This document shows, in pieces, positions 36,340-45,567 of a stretch of 64,000 nt of DNA. Positions within the stretch are counted from its first letter, which is position 1; every line of letters starts with the position of its first letter. The position numbers and the translations under genes are program-made. Source of the stretch: Terribacillus sp. FSL K6-0262 (GTDB taxonomy: Bacteria > Bacillota > Bacilli > Bacillales > Amphibacillaceae); assembly GCF_037977385.1 (NCBI RefSeq), contig NZ_CP150277.1:1086001-1150000 (forward strand). Reading direction: 5' to 3'. Below the pieces are notes generated by a model that saw nothing but the letters and a program-made list of their open reading frames with translations, ran no database searches and had not been told where the DNA came from.

Positions 36340-36747
36340 TCAGAACCTTTTCACGACAAATAATCCTGCTGTCATGAGAAAGGCAATCACTCCTCCGTAT
36401 ACGGCAAGCCACCCGAGCTCGATCGTATTGCAGCCTACCCCAATAAGTACGAGCAACAGACTCCCTGACAGAAATGATATAACGAAGAAGGCAGCCAGCA
36501 GATAATCTTTCATCATCCGGAAGGTGCGTTCATCCATATCAGGCTCTCGCCGCTTACGCTTGAACCAGCTGAGCATCATTGGCAGGCCAATTCCCCCGAT
36601 GACTCCTGCCAGGATGATGAAGAGCAAGCCATTTCCCGATGGAAGCTGTTCCTCCGCGAGCTCCCATCCAAGCCATAAGCCCGCGAAACAGCAAAGCGTG
36701 ATAAAAACATAGATCAGCAATTCGTAGCGTTTCTTCATCTTTCGCAT
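36340..36747 (-). CDS. Four-helix membrane protein, partner of XRE regulator
   Basis: A 135-residue membrane protein starting MRKMKKRYELLIYVFITLCC with four predicted membrane helices and a central basic stretch FKRKRREPDMDERTFRMMKDYL. GGAGGAGGAG lies 5 bases before the ATG, inside the end of the XRE gene. Pairs of a small XRE repressor and a DUF2178-like membrane protein are common in Firmicutes; the membrane protein's role is unknown. Confidence 0.78.
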   Translation of the reverse strand: MRKMKKRYELLIYVFITLCCFAGLWLGWELAEEQLPSGNGLLFIILAGVIGGIGLPMMLSWFKRKRREPDMDERTFRMMKDYLLAAFFVISFLSGSLLLVLIGVGCNTIELGWLAVYGGVIAFLMTAGLFVVKRF

Positions 36748-36748
36748 C

Positions 36749-36952
36749 CTACTCCTCCTCCAGATAAAAAAGCTGTTCCATAGGCACATCAAAGTATGCA
36801 AGCATGCGAAGAGCAAGCTCCAAACTGGGATTATACTTCCCTTTTTCGATCGCATTGATCGTTTGACGGGTAATAGCCAAATCCTCTGCCATTTTCACTT
36901 GTGTAATCGATCGTTCCTGCCGTAGCTCTTTTACTCGGTTATTTACTTTCAT
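36749..36952 (-). CDS. XRE-family repressor, 67 aa
   Basis: Starts MKVNNRVKELRQERSITQVK and consists of one Cro/CI-type helix-turn-helix (DLAITRQTINAIEKGKYNPS) plus a short acidic end. It belongs to the YozG/PBSX-type small regulators. It directly precedes the membrane protein gene (one base between stop and next ATG). A perfect 22-bp palindrome 19 bases upstream is its likely autoregulatory operator. Confidence 0.9.
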   Translation of the reverse strand: MKVNNRVKELRQERSITQVKMAEDLAITRQTINAIEKGKYNPSLELALRMLAYFDVPMEQLFYLEEE

Positions 36953-36970
36953 CTGCAACCTGCCCATCCA

Positions 36971-36992
36971 TGTGTAAAGGTACCTTTACACA
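36971..36992. promoter_or_regulatory. Palindromic operator of XRE gene
   Basis: TGTGTAAAGGT and its exact complement form a 22-bp perfect palindrome just upstream of the XRE start. No T run follows, so it is not a terminator. Confidence 0.75.
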
Positions 36993-37005
36993 CAAGATAT
37001 ACCAA

Positions 37006-37040
37006 AAAAGACCAGATGTAAAGGATGCTTTACATCTGGT
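37006..37040 (-). terminator. Terminator overlapping end of P-loop kinase gene
   Basis: Perfect 13-bp stem ACCAGATGTAAAG with 4-nt loop, followed by CTTTTTTGG on the minus strand; the stop codon lies inside the stem. Confidence 0.85.
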
Positions 37041-37545
37041 CTTTCATTTTATCTAAAAATGCCTTTACTTCCCGACTGCTTCTCAATTGGACGATCTGCT
37101 TGTCCTGTTCCAGTTGCGAAAGCTTATCCAGCAGACCCTGGCGTTTGTTCGCGGGAAATTCCCATACCCATTTCAGGAATTGGATATCAATTTTTTCCTT
37201 GCATCCTTCCTGCATATCAGGCCGCGAACGATTATGATACATCAGCCGTCTTTTCAGGACACGGTACAAACATAGGCATCGCGGCATATCCAGGAAAATG
37301 ATCATATCAGCTGGTTTCAGCCGGATATCCAAGGTGCTGTCATAATTGCCATCGATGATCCAACCATCCTTTTTAACGAGCTGGGATTGAATCTCCCCCT
37401 GTTCTTCCTTGGAAGCGAGGATCCAATTCGGTTTCCAAAGTATCGCGTCCAAATGCCATACATCCAGATGCATTATCCGGCCGAGCATCCTAGCCAAAGT
37501 AGACTTCCCCGATCCAGGTGAACCGACTATGGCAATTTTGTTCAT
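37030..37545 (-). CDS. P-loop nucleoside-kinase-like protein (topology modulation/FlaR type)
   Basis: A 171-residue P-loop protein with Walker A GSPGSGKSTLAR at residues 8-19 and Walker-B-like MIIFLDMP near 80. It belongs to the adenylate-kinase-like group annotated as DNA topology modulation protein (FlaR). The substrate is unknown. The ATG overlaps the stop of the preceding DUF523 gene by 4 bases, so the two are translationally coupled. Confidence 0.85.
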   Translation of the reverse strand: MNKIAIVGSPGSGKSTLARMLGRIMHLDVWHLDAILWKPNWILASKEEQGEIQSQLVKKDGWIIDGNYDSTLDIRLKPADMIIFLDMPRCLCLYRVLKRRLMYHNRSRPDMQEGCKEKIDIQFLKWVWEFPANKRQGLLDKLSQLEQDKQIVQLRSSREVKAFLDKMKDQM

Positions 37546-38003
37546 CCTCCCATTTCCTGCTCAAGCTCCGCTTCGGAAATGACACGGATGCCTGCTCTTC
37601 TGAACATGGAGGTTGTCACCCCTGCTCCCGCTTGCTTTTGCCCCTGGAAAGTACCATCGTAAATGACGGAGCTGCCGCATGACGGACTGTTTTCCTTTAA
37701 TACGACCAGCTCCACCTTTTGCTCTTTGGCGATGGCTAAAGAGCGCGCTGCACCTTCTATGTACATATCGGTGACATCTGCACCCGACAGCTCGATGACT
37801 TTTGCTTTTCCATCCAAGACATCATACCCATTCCCGCCGATGATTTCAGCTGGTTCCCTTGGCGTCATAAAGCCGCCTAGCAATTCAGGGCATACGCTGA
37901 TTGCTTTCTTCTGGGCAATCAGCTGTCCCACCATTGTATCCGTCGCAGGTGATCCATCATAGCGGACAGGCTTCCCTGCCAAACATGCACTTACCATTAT
38001 CAT
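37542..38003 (-). CDS. DUF523 protein (YbbK-like)
   Basis: A 153-residue protein starting MIMVSACLAGKPVRYDGSPA, with VCPELLGGFMTPREPAEI and VVLKENSPSCGSSVIYDGTF, the conserved Cys-rich blocks of DUF523. The function of this family is not established; the Cys positions suggest thiol or metal chemistry. GGGGGGAA precedes the ATG at 38003. It is the first gene of a coupled pair with the P-loop kinase. Confidence 0.85.
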   Translation of the reverse strand: MIMVSACLAGKPVRYDGSPATDTMVGQLIAQKKAISVCPELLGGFMTPREPAEIIGGNGYDVLDGKAKVIELSGADVTDMYIEGAARSLAIAKEQKVELVVLKENSPSCGSSVIYDGTFQGQKQAGAGVTTSMFRRAGIRVISEAELEQEMGG

Positions 38004-38126
38004 AGCGATTCCCCCCTTATGCTTCTGGTTTTGCTGCACCTGTTAGTTCAAGACTGGCGCTATCCTTGCATCTCATCCCTCATTTTATCAAAGAATCTTC
38101 GGCATGATGGAAGAATCCTTTGACAT

Positions 38127-38162
38127 AGAAAAGAGGCCTCATCCTGAGGATGAAGCCTCTTT
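38127..38162 (-). terminator. Terminator of HpaB-type gene
   Basis: Stem AGAGGC(T)TCATCC / GGATGA(G)GCCTCT with TTTT tail on the minus strand, overlapping the stop codon. Confidence 0.8.
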
Positions 38163-39592
38163 CATGACAGCAAATCATCTACCTTCTCTTTATATGGCCG
38201 GAAGTCGATTGAACCGTAAAATTGGCTGATCAGCCGAACAGGATCTCCAAAAAAGAAATATTCATATAAGGTCTCCCTTGTGCCGAAGGAGGACATGGCA
38301 AAATCCCAAGCCACCCGGAACAGCTGCACGCGATCCTTCCCCGGTTTCGTCGCACCCTGCAGATAATGGTTCAATTCCATTCCTTTATCCGATTTGAACA
38401 CCTGCACCGGCGGGATGCTCATCAGTCCGCTCGCCCCCAGCTGTTGGATCATCGGCGCAATCTCCATATATTTTCGGGCAAATATATTGGAAGCCACCTG
38501 GAGCGGCTTCAAATCCGGACAACATGCACCCCAACGATCAGGGGCAGCTCCTGCCTCCGCCTGCTGCAGCAGTGATTGAAGGACCTCCGATAGGATGAAC
38601 AGCTTTGCTGCCTTCTCCCGCACATGATCATATTCCGCGATATTGATTTCCTCTATCAAGGATTGGATGAGGCCGATGATGAAATCAAGCTTTGCAATCC
38701 GCCGGATCAGCACCTGGTGTAAACCAAAGGGGGCGAAACTGCTCTCATTCTTGAAGCTGTTTGCCACTGCGACATTATCATAGTAGAAAATCCGCTCCCA
38801 AGGTATCAGGACTTTGTCAAACAGCACAATTGTATCCATCTCTTCATATCGGGCACTGAGCGGATGATCAGTTTTGCTTTTCCCGCCAGTGAAGGACTCC
38901 CGCGCTACGAAGGTCAGGCCCTCTGTATTACTCGGAATGGCAAATGCATAACACCTATCCTGCTCGAAGCCTGCGGAAGACATCACGACAAGCTCATCCG
39001 TAATGCCGCCTTGAGTGGCCAACAGCTTCGCCCCATGGATAATGATCCCTTCCGCATTGCGCCCGACGACTTTTGCGGCAATCGGATCGTCTTTCTGTTC
39101 AAAATAAAATCCCCCTCTGTTCACCTGGGGATCGATGAATGTATGTGTCATGGTCAGATCATGCTCTCGTACATATTCATAATAGCTTCGCAAATGAGCA
39201 GGGAAGCAATTTTCCTTCCCTTCCAATAACGAAGCGGAAGAAGCCAGCGCCATCAGGACTGTATTCATATAATCCGGGCTCCGTCCGATCATCCCGTGTG
39301 TCTTCTCCGCCCAGCACCTGATCATGCCGCTTCGCCGTGCCAAATCGCTGCTTGTTTCAGGCTTTAGAAAAGAAAGCCCATAAATCTCTCCGGAATCACG
39401 ATCGGTATATGTCAGCTTATCAGCATATGCAGCATCATGCTGTAAATCATACAACCCCGCTTGTGTGCACATTACTCCTCGGAATGCAGCATGCTTGGAA
39501 AGAGGCTTATTGATGATCGTTTTGCCGCTAAGGACTTTATTGCCCATTGCATCGATTCCAGCAAGATAGTCCTCTCCAGTTCTCACAGCCAT
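38162..39592 (-). CDS. 4-hydroxyphenylacetate 3-monooxygenase large subunit-like (HpaB)
   Basis: A 476-residue FADH2-dependent monooxygenase of the HpaB/YoaI family. GEDYLAGIDAMGNKVLSGK at the N-terminus, MTHTFIDPQVNRG near 153 and VLIPWERIFYYDNVAVAN near 265 are characteristic. It would hydroxylate a phenolic substrate with reduced flavin from a partner such as HpaC, which is not in the window. GGAGGTG lies 6 bases before the ATG at 39592. A 30-codon membrane peptide gene lies 68 bases upstream on the same strand. Confidence 0.9.
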   Translation of the reverse strand: MAVRTGEDYLAGIDAMGNKVLSGKTIINKPLSKHAAFRGVMCTQAGLYDLQHDAAYADKLTYTDRDSGEIYGLSFLKPETSSDLARRSGMIRCWAEKTHGMIGRSPDYMNTVLMALASSASLLEGKENCFPAHLRSYYEYVREHDLTMTHTFIDPQVNRGGFYFEQKDDPIAAKVVGRNAEGIIIHGAKLLATQGGITDELVVMSSAGFEQDRCYAFAIPSNTEGLTFVARESFTGGKSKTDHPLSARYEEMDTIVLFDKVLIPWERIFYYDNVAVANSFKNESSFAPFGLHQVLIRRIAKLDFIIGLIQSLIEEINIAEYDHVREKAAKLFILSEVLQSLLQQAEAGAAPDRWGACCPDLKPLQVASNIFARKYMEIAPMIQQLGASGLMSIPPVQVFKSDKGMELNHYLQGATKPGKDRVQLFRVAWDFAMSSFGTRETLYEYFFFGDPVRLISQFYGSIDFRPYKEKVDDLLS

Positions 39593-39660
39593 GCATTTCA
39601 CCTCCGGCATTTTGTTACCCCGATTGGATGACCTGTTGTTCCCCTGCAGATACTAAAACA

Positions 39661-39753
39661 TCATTCTCCCTTCCCTTTCTCTATCATTGTGCGCGCTGCC
39701 GCAAAGAAGACGATCAAAATGAAGATCCCGAAAGCAAACAGTATCGTAAACAT
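39661..39753 (-). CDS. Small membrane peptide, 30 aa
   Basis: MFTILFAFGIFILIVFFAAA, then a short charged tail RTMIEKGKGE. GAGGAGGG lies 7 bases before the ATG, an unusually good site for a chance ORF. One membrane helix fills most of it. It lies upstream of the HpaB-type gene on the same strand and may share its transcript. No family recognised. Confidence 0.55.
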   Translation of the reverse strand: MFTILFAFGIFILIVFFAAARTMIEKGKGE

Positions 39754-39813
39754 GCGAAACCCTCCTCAACGAAGAATATTCCAAACGTTCACAAATTATT
39801 CAAAGCAAAGGTC

Positions 39814-39873
39814 TTGATAAAGTTTGTGAAGTATCGCACAATATAAATATAAAGAATGTGAAGTTATTCACAT
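39814..39873 (+). promoter_or_regulatory. ldh promoter with two Rex-type operators
   Basis: TTGATA (39814-39819), 17 bases, CACAAT is a plausible promoter. Site 1, TTGTGAAGTATCGCACAA (39824-39841), overlaps the spacer and -10. Site 2, ATGTGAAGTTATTCACAT (39856-39873), is a near-perfect Rex-like inverted repeat downstream. Rex represses fermentative genes when NADH is low, and its gene is in this window. Confidence 0.8.
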
Positions 39874-39880
39874 ATTATAA

Positions 39881-40858
<978 letters not shown>

Positions 40859-40866
40859 CCCAATTC

Positions 40867-41064
40867 CAACAGGAGGATGAAAATCATCCTTCCCATGGCA
40901 GGTTCAATTTCAACGTTTCAGATATAGAATCCTTATGGGACGAATTGAAAGAGGAAGTACATGTAATAGAAGAATTATTCTCCACTCCCTGGGGAAGCAA
41001 AAAATTTACGATCGCTGATTTAGACGGGAATGAATTGGGGTTCGTGGAGGAAAAGAATAGTTAA
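40867..41064 (+). pseudogene. C-terminal remnant of a VOC (glyoxalase-like) gene
   Basis: Right after ldh one frame reads QFQQEDENHPSHGRFNFNV, then SDIESLWDELKEEVHVIEEL and TPWGSKKFTIADLDGNELGF before a stop. This is the C-terminal half of a vicinal-oxygen-chelate domain with its final metal-ligand Glu region. The N-terminal half and any start are missing. The remnant is fused to the 3' end of ldh and followed by an intact terminator, so a deletion probably joined them. Confidence 0.8.
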
Positions 41065-41097
41065 AAAGCCTGTCAGCAGCTGCTGACAGGCTTTTTG
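41063..41097. terminator. Bidirectional terminator after ldh/VOC remnant
   Basis: Perfect palindrome AAAAAGCCTGTCAGCAG with complement, T runs on both strands; serves the convergent gene as well. Confidence 0.92.
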
Positions 41098-41643
41098 TCA
41101 TTTCCAAATCCGACTGTATTTTTTCCTATACTTCTCATCTTCTACCGTCTGGATCAATTCCAGCGCCGTCTGTCTGATTCCTTCATCACCAAGCTGATCG
41201 TACAAATGCTTCATATTCTGGATGATATCGAATCGGATCAACGTATGATTCTTTTCATTTCTACCATTTACAAAGCGGTCTGCCATGCAGGACATGACTT
41301 TCCCTTTTAGGACATCATCGGCAAGCCCGACTTTCCAGATGGCTTGCAGACTATGCCTGGCGGTGACAAACTTCTCATCCTTCGTCACTTCCCAGAGCTT
41401 TGGCAGGTCAGTGAGCATTCTTTTTTCTGGATCGCTTTTCGCTAGATTGGCTAGATATTGAGCTGATCTGGATCGCTGATGATTATCTTTGTCCCTTAAA
41501 CCTTCCAGCAAATCATCCCAGACCTCATATGCCCAGTCTACCTGTTTCCCTGTGGTTTGCAGGATATACAGATATGCTTCATAGCTTTCCTGCTTGTCCT
41601 TGGACCTGGATCTAAGAAATGCTTCTTTAATTCGGTCATCCAT
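41098..41643 (-). CDS. HEAT-like helical repeat protein
   Basis: A 181-residue all-helical protein starting MDDRIKEAFLRSRSKDKQES. Repeating helix pairs such as LLEGLRDKDNHQRSRSAQYL and KFVTARHSLQAIWKVGLAD look like HEAT or PBS-lyase-type repeats. The role is probably protein binding. AAGGAGG precedes the ATG at 41643. It is 33 bases after the DUF554 gene and may be cotranscribed with it. Confidence 0.75.
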   Translation of the reverse strand: MDDRIKEAFLRSRSKDKQESYEAYLYILQTTGKQVDWAYEVWDDLLEGLRDKDNHQRSRSAQYLANLAKSDPEKRMLTDLPKLWEVTKDEKFVTARHSLQAIWKVGLADDVLKGKVMSCMADRFVNGRNEKNHTLIRFDIIQNMKHLYDQLGDEGIRQTALELIQTVEDEKYRKKYSRIWK

Positions 41644-41676
41644 GTGCTTCCTCCTTATCTGCTTCATCCATACGAT

Positions 41677-42354
41677 TCAGAATAACTTCAAAATCAAAAA
41701 GAACACGGGCGGGACAAGCAGCGCAGGCAGGAAGTTCATGGTCTTGAATTTCTTGATCCCTAGGATGCTCAATCCAGAAGCCATGATCAGCACGCCGCCC
41801 ACGATGCTCACTTCATTCAGCAAATCGATATTCACGGTGCTTTCCAATGCCTTTGCCACCATATAAATCGATCCTTGCCATACAAAGAGAACACCAGCGG
41901 ATATCGCTATCCCGAATCCGAAGGTGGAAGCAAGGACGAGTGAGGTTACGAAATCCAGCATGCCATTGGCCATCAAATAGGAATAATCCTTATGCAGCGC
42001 CGCTTCAACCGGTCCCAATATGGAAAGAGATCCAATACAGAACAGGAGGATGGCTGTGGATAGTCCTTCTGCCAAATTTGACTTGGAAAATTTCTTTACG
42101 AGATGGTTGAATCTTGCGTCCAAATCCAGACTTTCCCCGAGAATTGCTCCAATTGCCAAGCTGACGATGAAAAGAACGGAATACTTACTGGCCGGCAAAT
42201 GCTCCACGATTGCGTTGGCCCCTAATGCCAGAGCCGCCAATCCCATGGCTTGGAGCAGGATTGTTTGATATCTATCCTTCATTCCCTTCTTGAATACGGT
42301 CCCAAGTGTACTTCCTATGATGATCATTGCTACATTGAATAATGTCCCAAACAT
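41677..42354 (-). CDS. DUF554 membrane protein
   Basis: A 225-residue protein with about seven membrane helices, starting MFGTLFNVAMIIIGSTLGTV. GAILGESLDLDARFNHL and the C-terminal SIVGGVLIMASGLSILGIKK blocks match the DUF554 family (YdfK/YqgA). It is probably a transporter or channel of unknown substrate. GGAGGATAG precedes the ATG. It lies 30 bases downstream of the LacI-type gene. Confidence 0.88.
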   Translation of the reverse strand: MFGTLFNVAMIIIGSTLGTVFKKGMKDRYQTILLQAMGLAALALGANAIVEHLPASKYSVLFIVSLAIGAILGESLDLDARFNHLVKKFSKSNLAEGLSTAILLFCIGSLSILGPVEAALHKDYSYLMANGMLDFVTSLVLASTFGFGIAISAGVLFVWQGSIYMVAKALESTVNIDLLNEVSIVGGVLIMASGLSILGIKKFKTMNFLPALLVPPVFFLILKLF

Positions 42355-42384
42355 AAACTATCCTCCAAAACTGCAGTTGACTCT

Positions 42385-43347
42385 TTACTGCACTGTCTCA
42401 CGTTTTCTCAGTGTGGCGCGGAATACTTTATCTTTTGATTCCTTTTCCACTGCCTGCTTGAACAAATGCTCACCCATCTCCTCAAGCGGTATATGCATGC
42501 TTGTGATTCCCATCATTTGTGCCATCGGATGGTCATCAAAACCGATGATGGCCAGCTTTTCCGGTATATGCATGCCAACTCTGCCGGCGCAGGTCATCAC
42601 GCCTGCGGCGACTTGATCATTCGTTATGATGAGTGCGGATGGCGGATCCTCCAAGCGCCGGATCTGATTTACCAGTCTTTTTCCATCCTCGAAATATAAC
42701 ATCTTATCAAACACATAATCCAATCGGTATGGCAGCCCCTTCGCTGCAAGGAAATCCCGATAAGCCGCTGCTCGCTCCTTACTGCTCGTCCCGCCGAGCC
42801 TGCTGACAGAGTAACCTATTTTCCGATGTCCCGACTCATACAAATAGGCGAGTGCATCTTGAAAAGCCTGATAATGATCGATGTAAGCAGAAGAAAGTGT
42901 ATCTCCATTCGCTTTTTCGCCTACAACAATCGGTCCATATTGCGTGTAAGATGTAATCAAGTCCAAATCACAACTCCGGGAGCAGATGATCAGTGCATCT
43001 ATTTGTTTTTGCCGCAGCATGTGCAGGGCTTCCTTTTCCCTCTTTTCCTGGTAATCCGTCTGAATCAATACAAGTTTATAATTATGCTTGAATGCTTGCT
43101 TCGCTATTCCCTTCAATAGCTGCCCAAAATAAGGGTGATCCGAAAAAGGCAGTACGACACCGATCAGCTGCGTCTTGCCTGTTTTCAGATGTACGGCATT
43201 CACGTTTTTCTCATACTTGGTCTGCTTGATCGCTTCCAGCACTGCCTTCCGTTTCCCCTCACTCACATAAGGGTGATCATTGAGCACGCGGGATACAGTC
43301 GTCACCGAAACACCAGCCAATTTGGCTAAATCCTTAATCGTCGCCAT
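42385..43347 (-). CDS. LacI-family transcriptional regulator
   Basis: A 320-residue LacI/GalR-type repressor: helix-turn-helix and hinge MATIKDLAKLAGVSVTTVSR at the N-terminus, then a periplasmic-binding-protein-like core with IGVVLPFSDHPYFGQLLKGI and IGFDDHPMAQMM. Such proteins usually control sugar genes, but none lies next to it; DUF554 and HEAT-like genes follow. AAAGGAGAG precedes the ATG. The effector is unknown. Confidence 0.93.
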   Translation of the reverse strand: MATIKDLAKLAGVSVTTVSRVLNDHPYVSEGKRKAVLEAIKQTKYEKNVNAVHLKTGKTQLIGVVLPFSDHPYFGQLLKGIAKQAFKHNYKLVLIQTDYQEKREKEALHMLRQKQIDALIICSRSCDLDLITSYTQYGPIVVGEKANGDTLSSAYIDHYQAFQDALAYLYESGHRKIGYSVSRLGGTSSKERAAAYRDFLAAKGLPYRLDYVFDKMLYFEDGKRLVNQIRRLEDPPSALIITNDQVAAGVMTCAGRVGMHIPEKLAIIGFDDHPMAQMMGITSMHIPLEEMGEHLFKQAVEKESKDKVFRATLRKRETVQ

Positions 43348-43466
43348 ACGCTCTCCTTTATTCCACAGCTTTATCCTTGATAACAGTATAACGCTTACTC
43401 ATTTCAAAAAAAACTTGACCTGATATCGTTTTCAGCACGTAACCTATGAATATGGGTACCGGGCAT

Positions 43467-43498
43467 CGGAGCGTGATCCGTTCTGGCGGAGCGTGATC
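43467..43498 (+). repeat. Direct repeat CGGAGCGTGATC x2
   Basis: Two exact 12-bp copies (43467-43478, 43487-43498) start 20 bases apart and are flanked by two GGTACCGG motifs, in the upstream region of the LacI-type gene. Function unknown; an operator is possible. Confidence 0.6.
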
Positions 43499-43521
43499 TG
43501 GTACCGGTACTTTTCCTCGAT

Positions 43522-43548
43522 CAAAAAAGGCCGTACCGGCCTTTTTAC
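43522..43548 (-). terminator. Terminator of TSUP gene
   Basis: Stem AAAAAGGCCG / CGGCCTTTTT around TAC, T run on the minus strand. Confidence 0.85.
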
Positions 43549-43550
43549 TT

Positions 43551-44321
43551 TTACATGAGCTCCTTTATGTAATCATATACATTCTTCACAATCAGCACTG
43601 TCGTTACGACGATGAACAGGATCCGCACATAGCCGCTCCCCCGCTTGATGGCAAAACGCGAACCAGCGATGGAGCCGAAAATTCCGGATATTCCCATGAT
43701 CAGCCCGACTGCATAGTGTACTTGCCCTAAAATGATAAAGAGGATGAGTGCTGCGATGTTGCTGCCGAAGTTCAGCAGCTTAGCGTTACCGGCTGCGTGC
43801 AAGAAGTCATAGCCTATGAATAGGAACGCAAACATGAGGAATGAGCCTGTGCCCGGTCCGAGAAACCCGTCATAAAAACCAATAAGCGCAAGGACAGCCG
43901 CGAAGATGAGCAGCCTTTTTGCCGTCAAGCGCTTAAAGGTCGAGACACTGCCCCAATCCTTTTTTATGATGGTATAAATCGCCACGGCAATCAGCATGAC
44001 CAGCATAAGCGGCTTGAACAGTGACGGATCGATGATATGGACGGTCCAGGCGCCGAGCAGCGAGCCAATGAACGATAAAGGAAAATACTTCATGACCGAT
44101 TTCAGTTCAAGATTGCCTGACCGATAGAACATAAGCGTGCTTGTAAATGACCCCATCGTCCCGGCCAATTTATTTGTCGCCACTGCAGCAGCAGGATTCA
44201 AGCCTGCAAACAGCAGCGCCGGGATGGTGATCAGCCCTCCCCCTCCCACTACAGAATCAATGAATGCGGCAAGAAATCCGAAAAGAGCGATGATTAAGAT
44301 TGTGTCCAATTCCAATTGCAT
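43551..44321 (-). CDS. TSUP-family (TauE/SafE) membrane transporter
   Basis: A 256-residue membrane protein with eight predicted helices. GFLAAFIDSVVGGGGLITIP and NKLAGTMGSFTSTLMFYRSG form the first half-repeat, and GFYDGFLGPGTGSFLMFAFL with NAKLLNFGSNIAALI the second. These are the hallmarks of the sulfite/sulfonate exporter family, as in YfcA. The substrate is unknown. AGGAATG precedes the ATG. Confidence 0.9.
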   Translation of the reverse strand: MQLELDTILIIALFGFLAAFIDSVVGGGGLITIPALLFAGLNPAAAVATNKLAGTMGSFTSTLMFYRSGNLELKSVMKYFPLSFIGSLLGAWTVHIIDPSLFKPLMLVMLIAVAIYTIIKKDWGSVSTFKRLTAKRLLIFAAVLALIGFYDGFLGPGTGSFLMFAFLFIGYDFLHAAGNAKLLNFGSNIAALILFIILGQVHYAVGLIMGISGIFGSIAGSRFAIKRGSGYVRILFIVVTTVLIVKNVYDYIKELM

Positions 44322-44490
44322 GAAGTCATTCCTGCCCTTTCTTTAAAAGATTTTATCAACCTCCTTATCTTAACATAAGGAAAATAGATGCAAGCAGTCC
44401 ATTCTGAACCTCTGCTGCATGATGCCTGACGATATGCAGCTCACTTCTTCACATAGCATCCATCAATTACTCTTTATGCTTCAAAATACA

Positions 44491-44519
44491 TTGACATTAT
44501 GCTGATTTCATTCTACTAT
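44491..44519 (+). promoter_or_regulatory. Sigma-A promoter of siderophore-binding protein gene
   Basis: TTGACA (44491-44496), 17 bases, TACTAT (44514-44519), followed closely by a Fur box. Confidence 0.8.
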
Positions 44520-44529
44520 TTACCTAATT

Positions 44530-44548
44530 GATATTGATTATCATTATC
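44530..44548 (+). promoter_or_regulatory. Fur box
   Basis: GATATTGATTATCATTATC matches 17 of 19 positions of the classical Fur consensus and lies just downstream of the -10 box. Confidence 0.9.
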
Positions 44549-44591
44549 AAAATTTCGGTGATTCAAACCATAAAGAAGGCGGGTAAATGAA

Positions 44592-45506
44592 ATGAAAAAA
44601 GCAATGATTGCATGTATTGGGCTCTTTTTACTTTTGCTGAGTGCATGTGGAACTTCAGAGGAATCCACAGCGGACGGAAGTGAGAAAGAGACAAAAGAGA
44701 CTTTTACTTACGAATCCGAAACAGGTCCGGTTGAAGTTCCTACCGATCCGCAAAGAGTCGTGGTCTTGGCATCTTATGCTGGTGATGTACTTTCCCTTGG
44801 TGTCAATATCGTCGGTGTCGATGAATGGGCCAAGAGCAGCCCTGTGCTTGCCGATGGATTAAAAGATGCTGAAACTGTATCGGAAGACGATGTGGAAAAG
44901 ATCCTTGAGCTTAAGCCTGATCTGATCATCGCAGCTGATACAACAAAGAATCTGGACAAGTTTAAAGAAATTGCACCTACTGTCACATATACATATAACA
45001 AGGTCGATTACCTGACACAGCACGTCGAAATCGGGAAACTGCTGAATAAGGAAGAGGAAGCACAGCAATGGGTGGATGACTTCAAGGAACGTGCCAAGGC
45101 TGCAGGCGATGAAATCAAAGCCAAAATCGGGGAAGATGCCACTGTCACTGTAATGGAGAGCTATGACAAAGGGATGGGCGTGCTTGGCGACAGCTGGGGG
45201 CGCGGTACGGAAGTCCTTTATCAAGCGATGGGCCTTGCAATGCCTGATAAAGTAAAGGAAATGACTGAAAAAGAGGGATATATGATGATTTCCCCGGAAG
45301 TGCTGTCTGATTATGTCGGTGATTATCTTGTCATCAGTGAATACAGCGACCAGGATAATTCCTACCAGGATACAGAACTCTTCAAAGAAATACCTGCTGT
45401 CAAGGAAGGTCATGTTTTGACTGCGGATGCAAATGCCTTCCTGTTCAATGATGCATTGACCTTGGATTACCAGCTGGACTTCTTCAAAGAGCAATTCTTG
45501 AAGTAA
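44592..45506 (+). CDS. Iron-siderophore ABC transporter substrate-binding lipoprotein
   Basis: A 304-residue lipoprotein: signal peptide with lipobox LLSAC (Cys19), an acidic linker, then a FecB/FhuD-type binding fold (GPVEVPTDPQRVVVLASYAG, LELKPDLIIAAD, LGVNIVGVDEWA). It captures ferric siderophores at the cell surface. No permease or ATPase gene is linked, so it must use a transporter encoded elsewhere. A Fur box and sigma-A promoter upstream predict iron repression. Confidence 0.93.
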   Translation: MKKAMIACIGLFLLLLSACGTSEESTADGSEKETKETFTYESETGPVEVPTDPQRVVVLASYAGDVLSLGVNIVGVDEWAKSSPVLADGLKDAETVSEDDVEKILELKPDLIIAADTTKNLDKFKEIAPTVTYTYNKVDYLTQHVEIGKLLNKEEEAQQWVDDFKERAKAAGDEIKAKIGEDATVTVMESYDKGMGVLGDSWGRGTEVLYQAMGLAMPDKVKEMTEKEGYMMISPEVLSDYVGDYLVISEYSDQDNSYQDTELFKEIPAVKEGHVLTADANAFLFNDALTLDYQLDFFKEQFLK

Positions 45507-45533
45507 GTGCTGGATGATGGGAAGACGCAGCCG

Positions 45534-45567
45534 AAAAAGGAGCTTGGATCATCCAAGCTCCTTTTTA
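45534..45567. terminator. Bidirectional terminator between convergent genes
   Basis: Stem AAAAAGGAGCTTGGAT with complement and small loop. The last codons and stop of the minus-strand CPBP gene (45549) lie within the hairpin. Confidence 0.9.
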
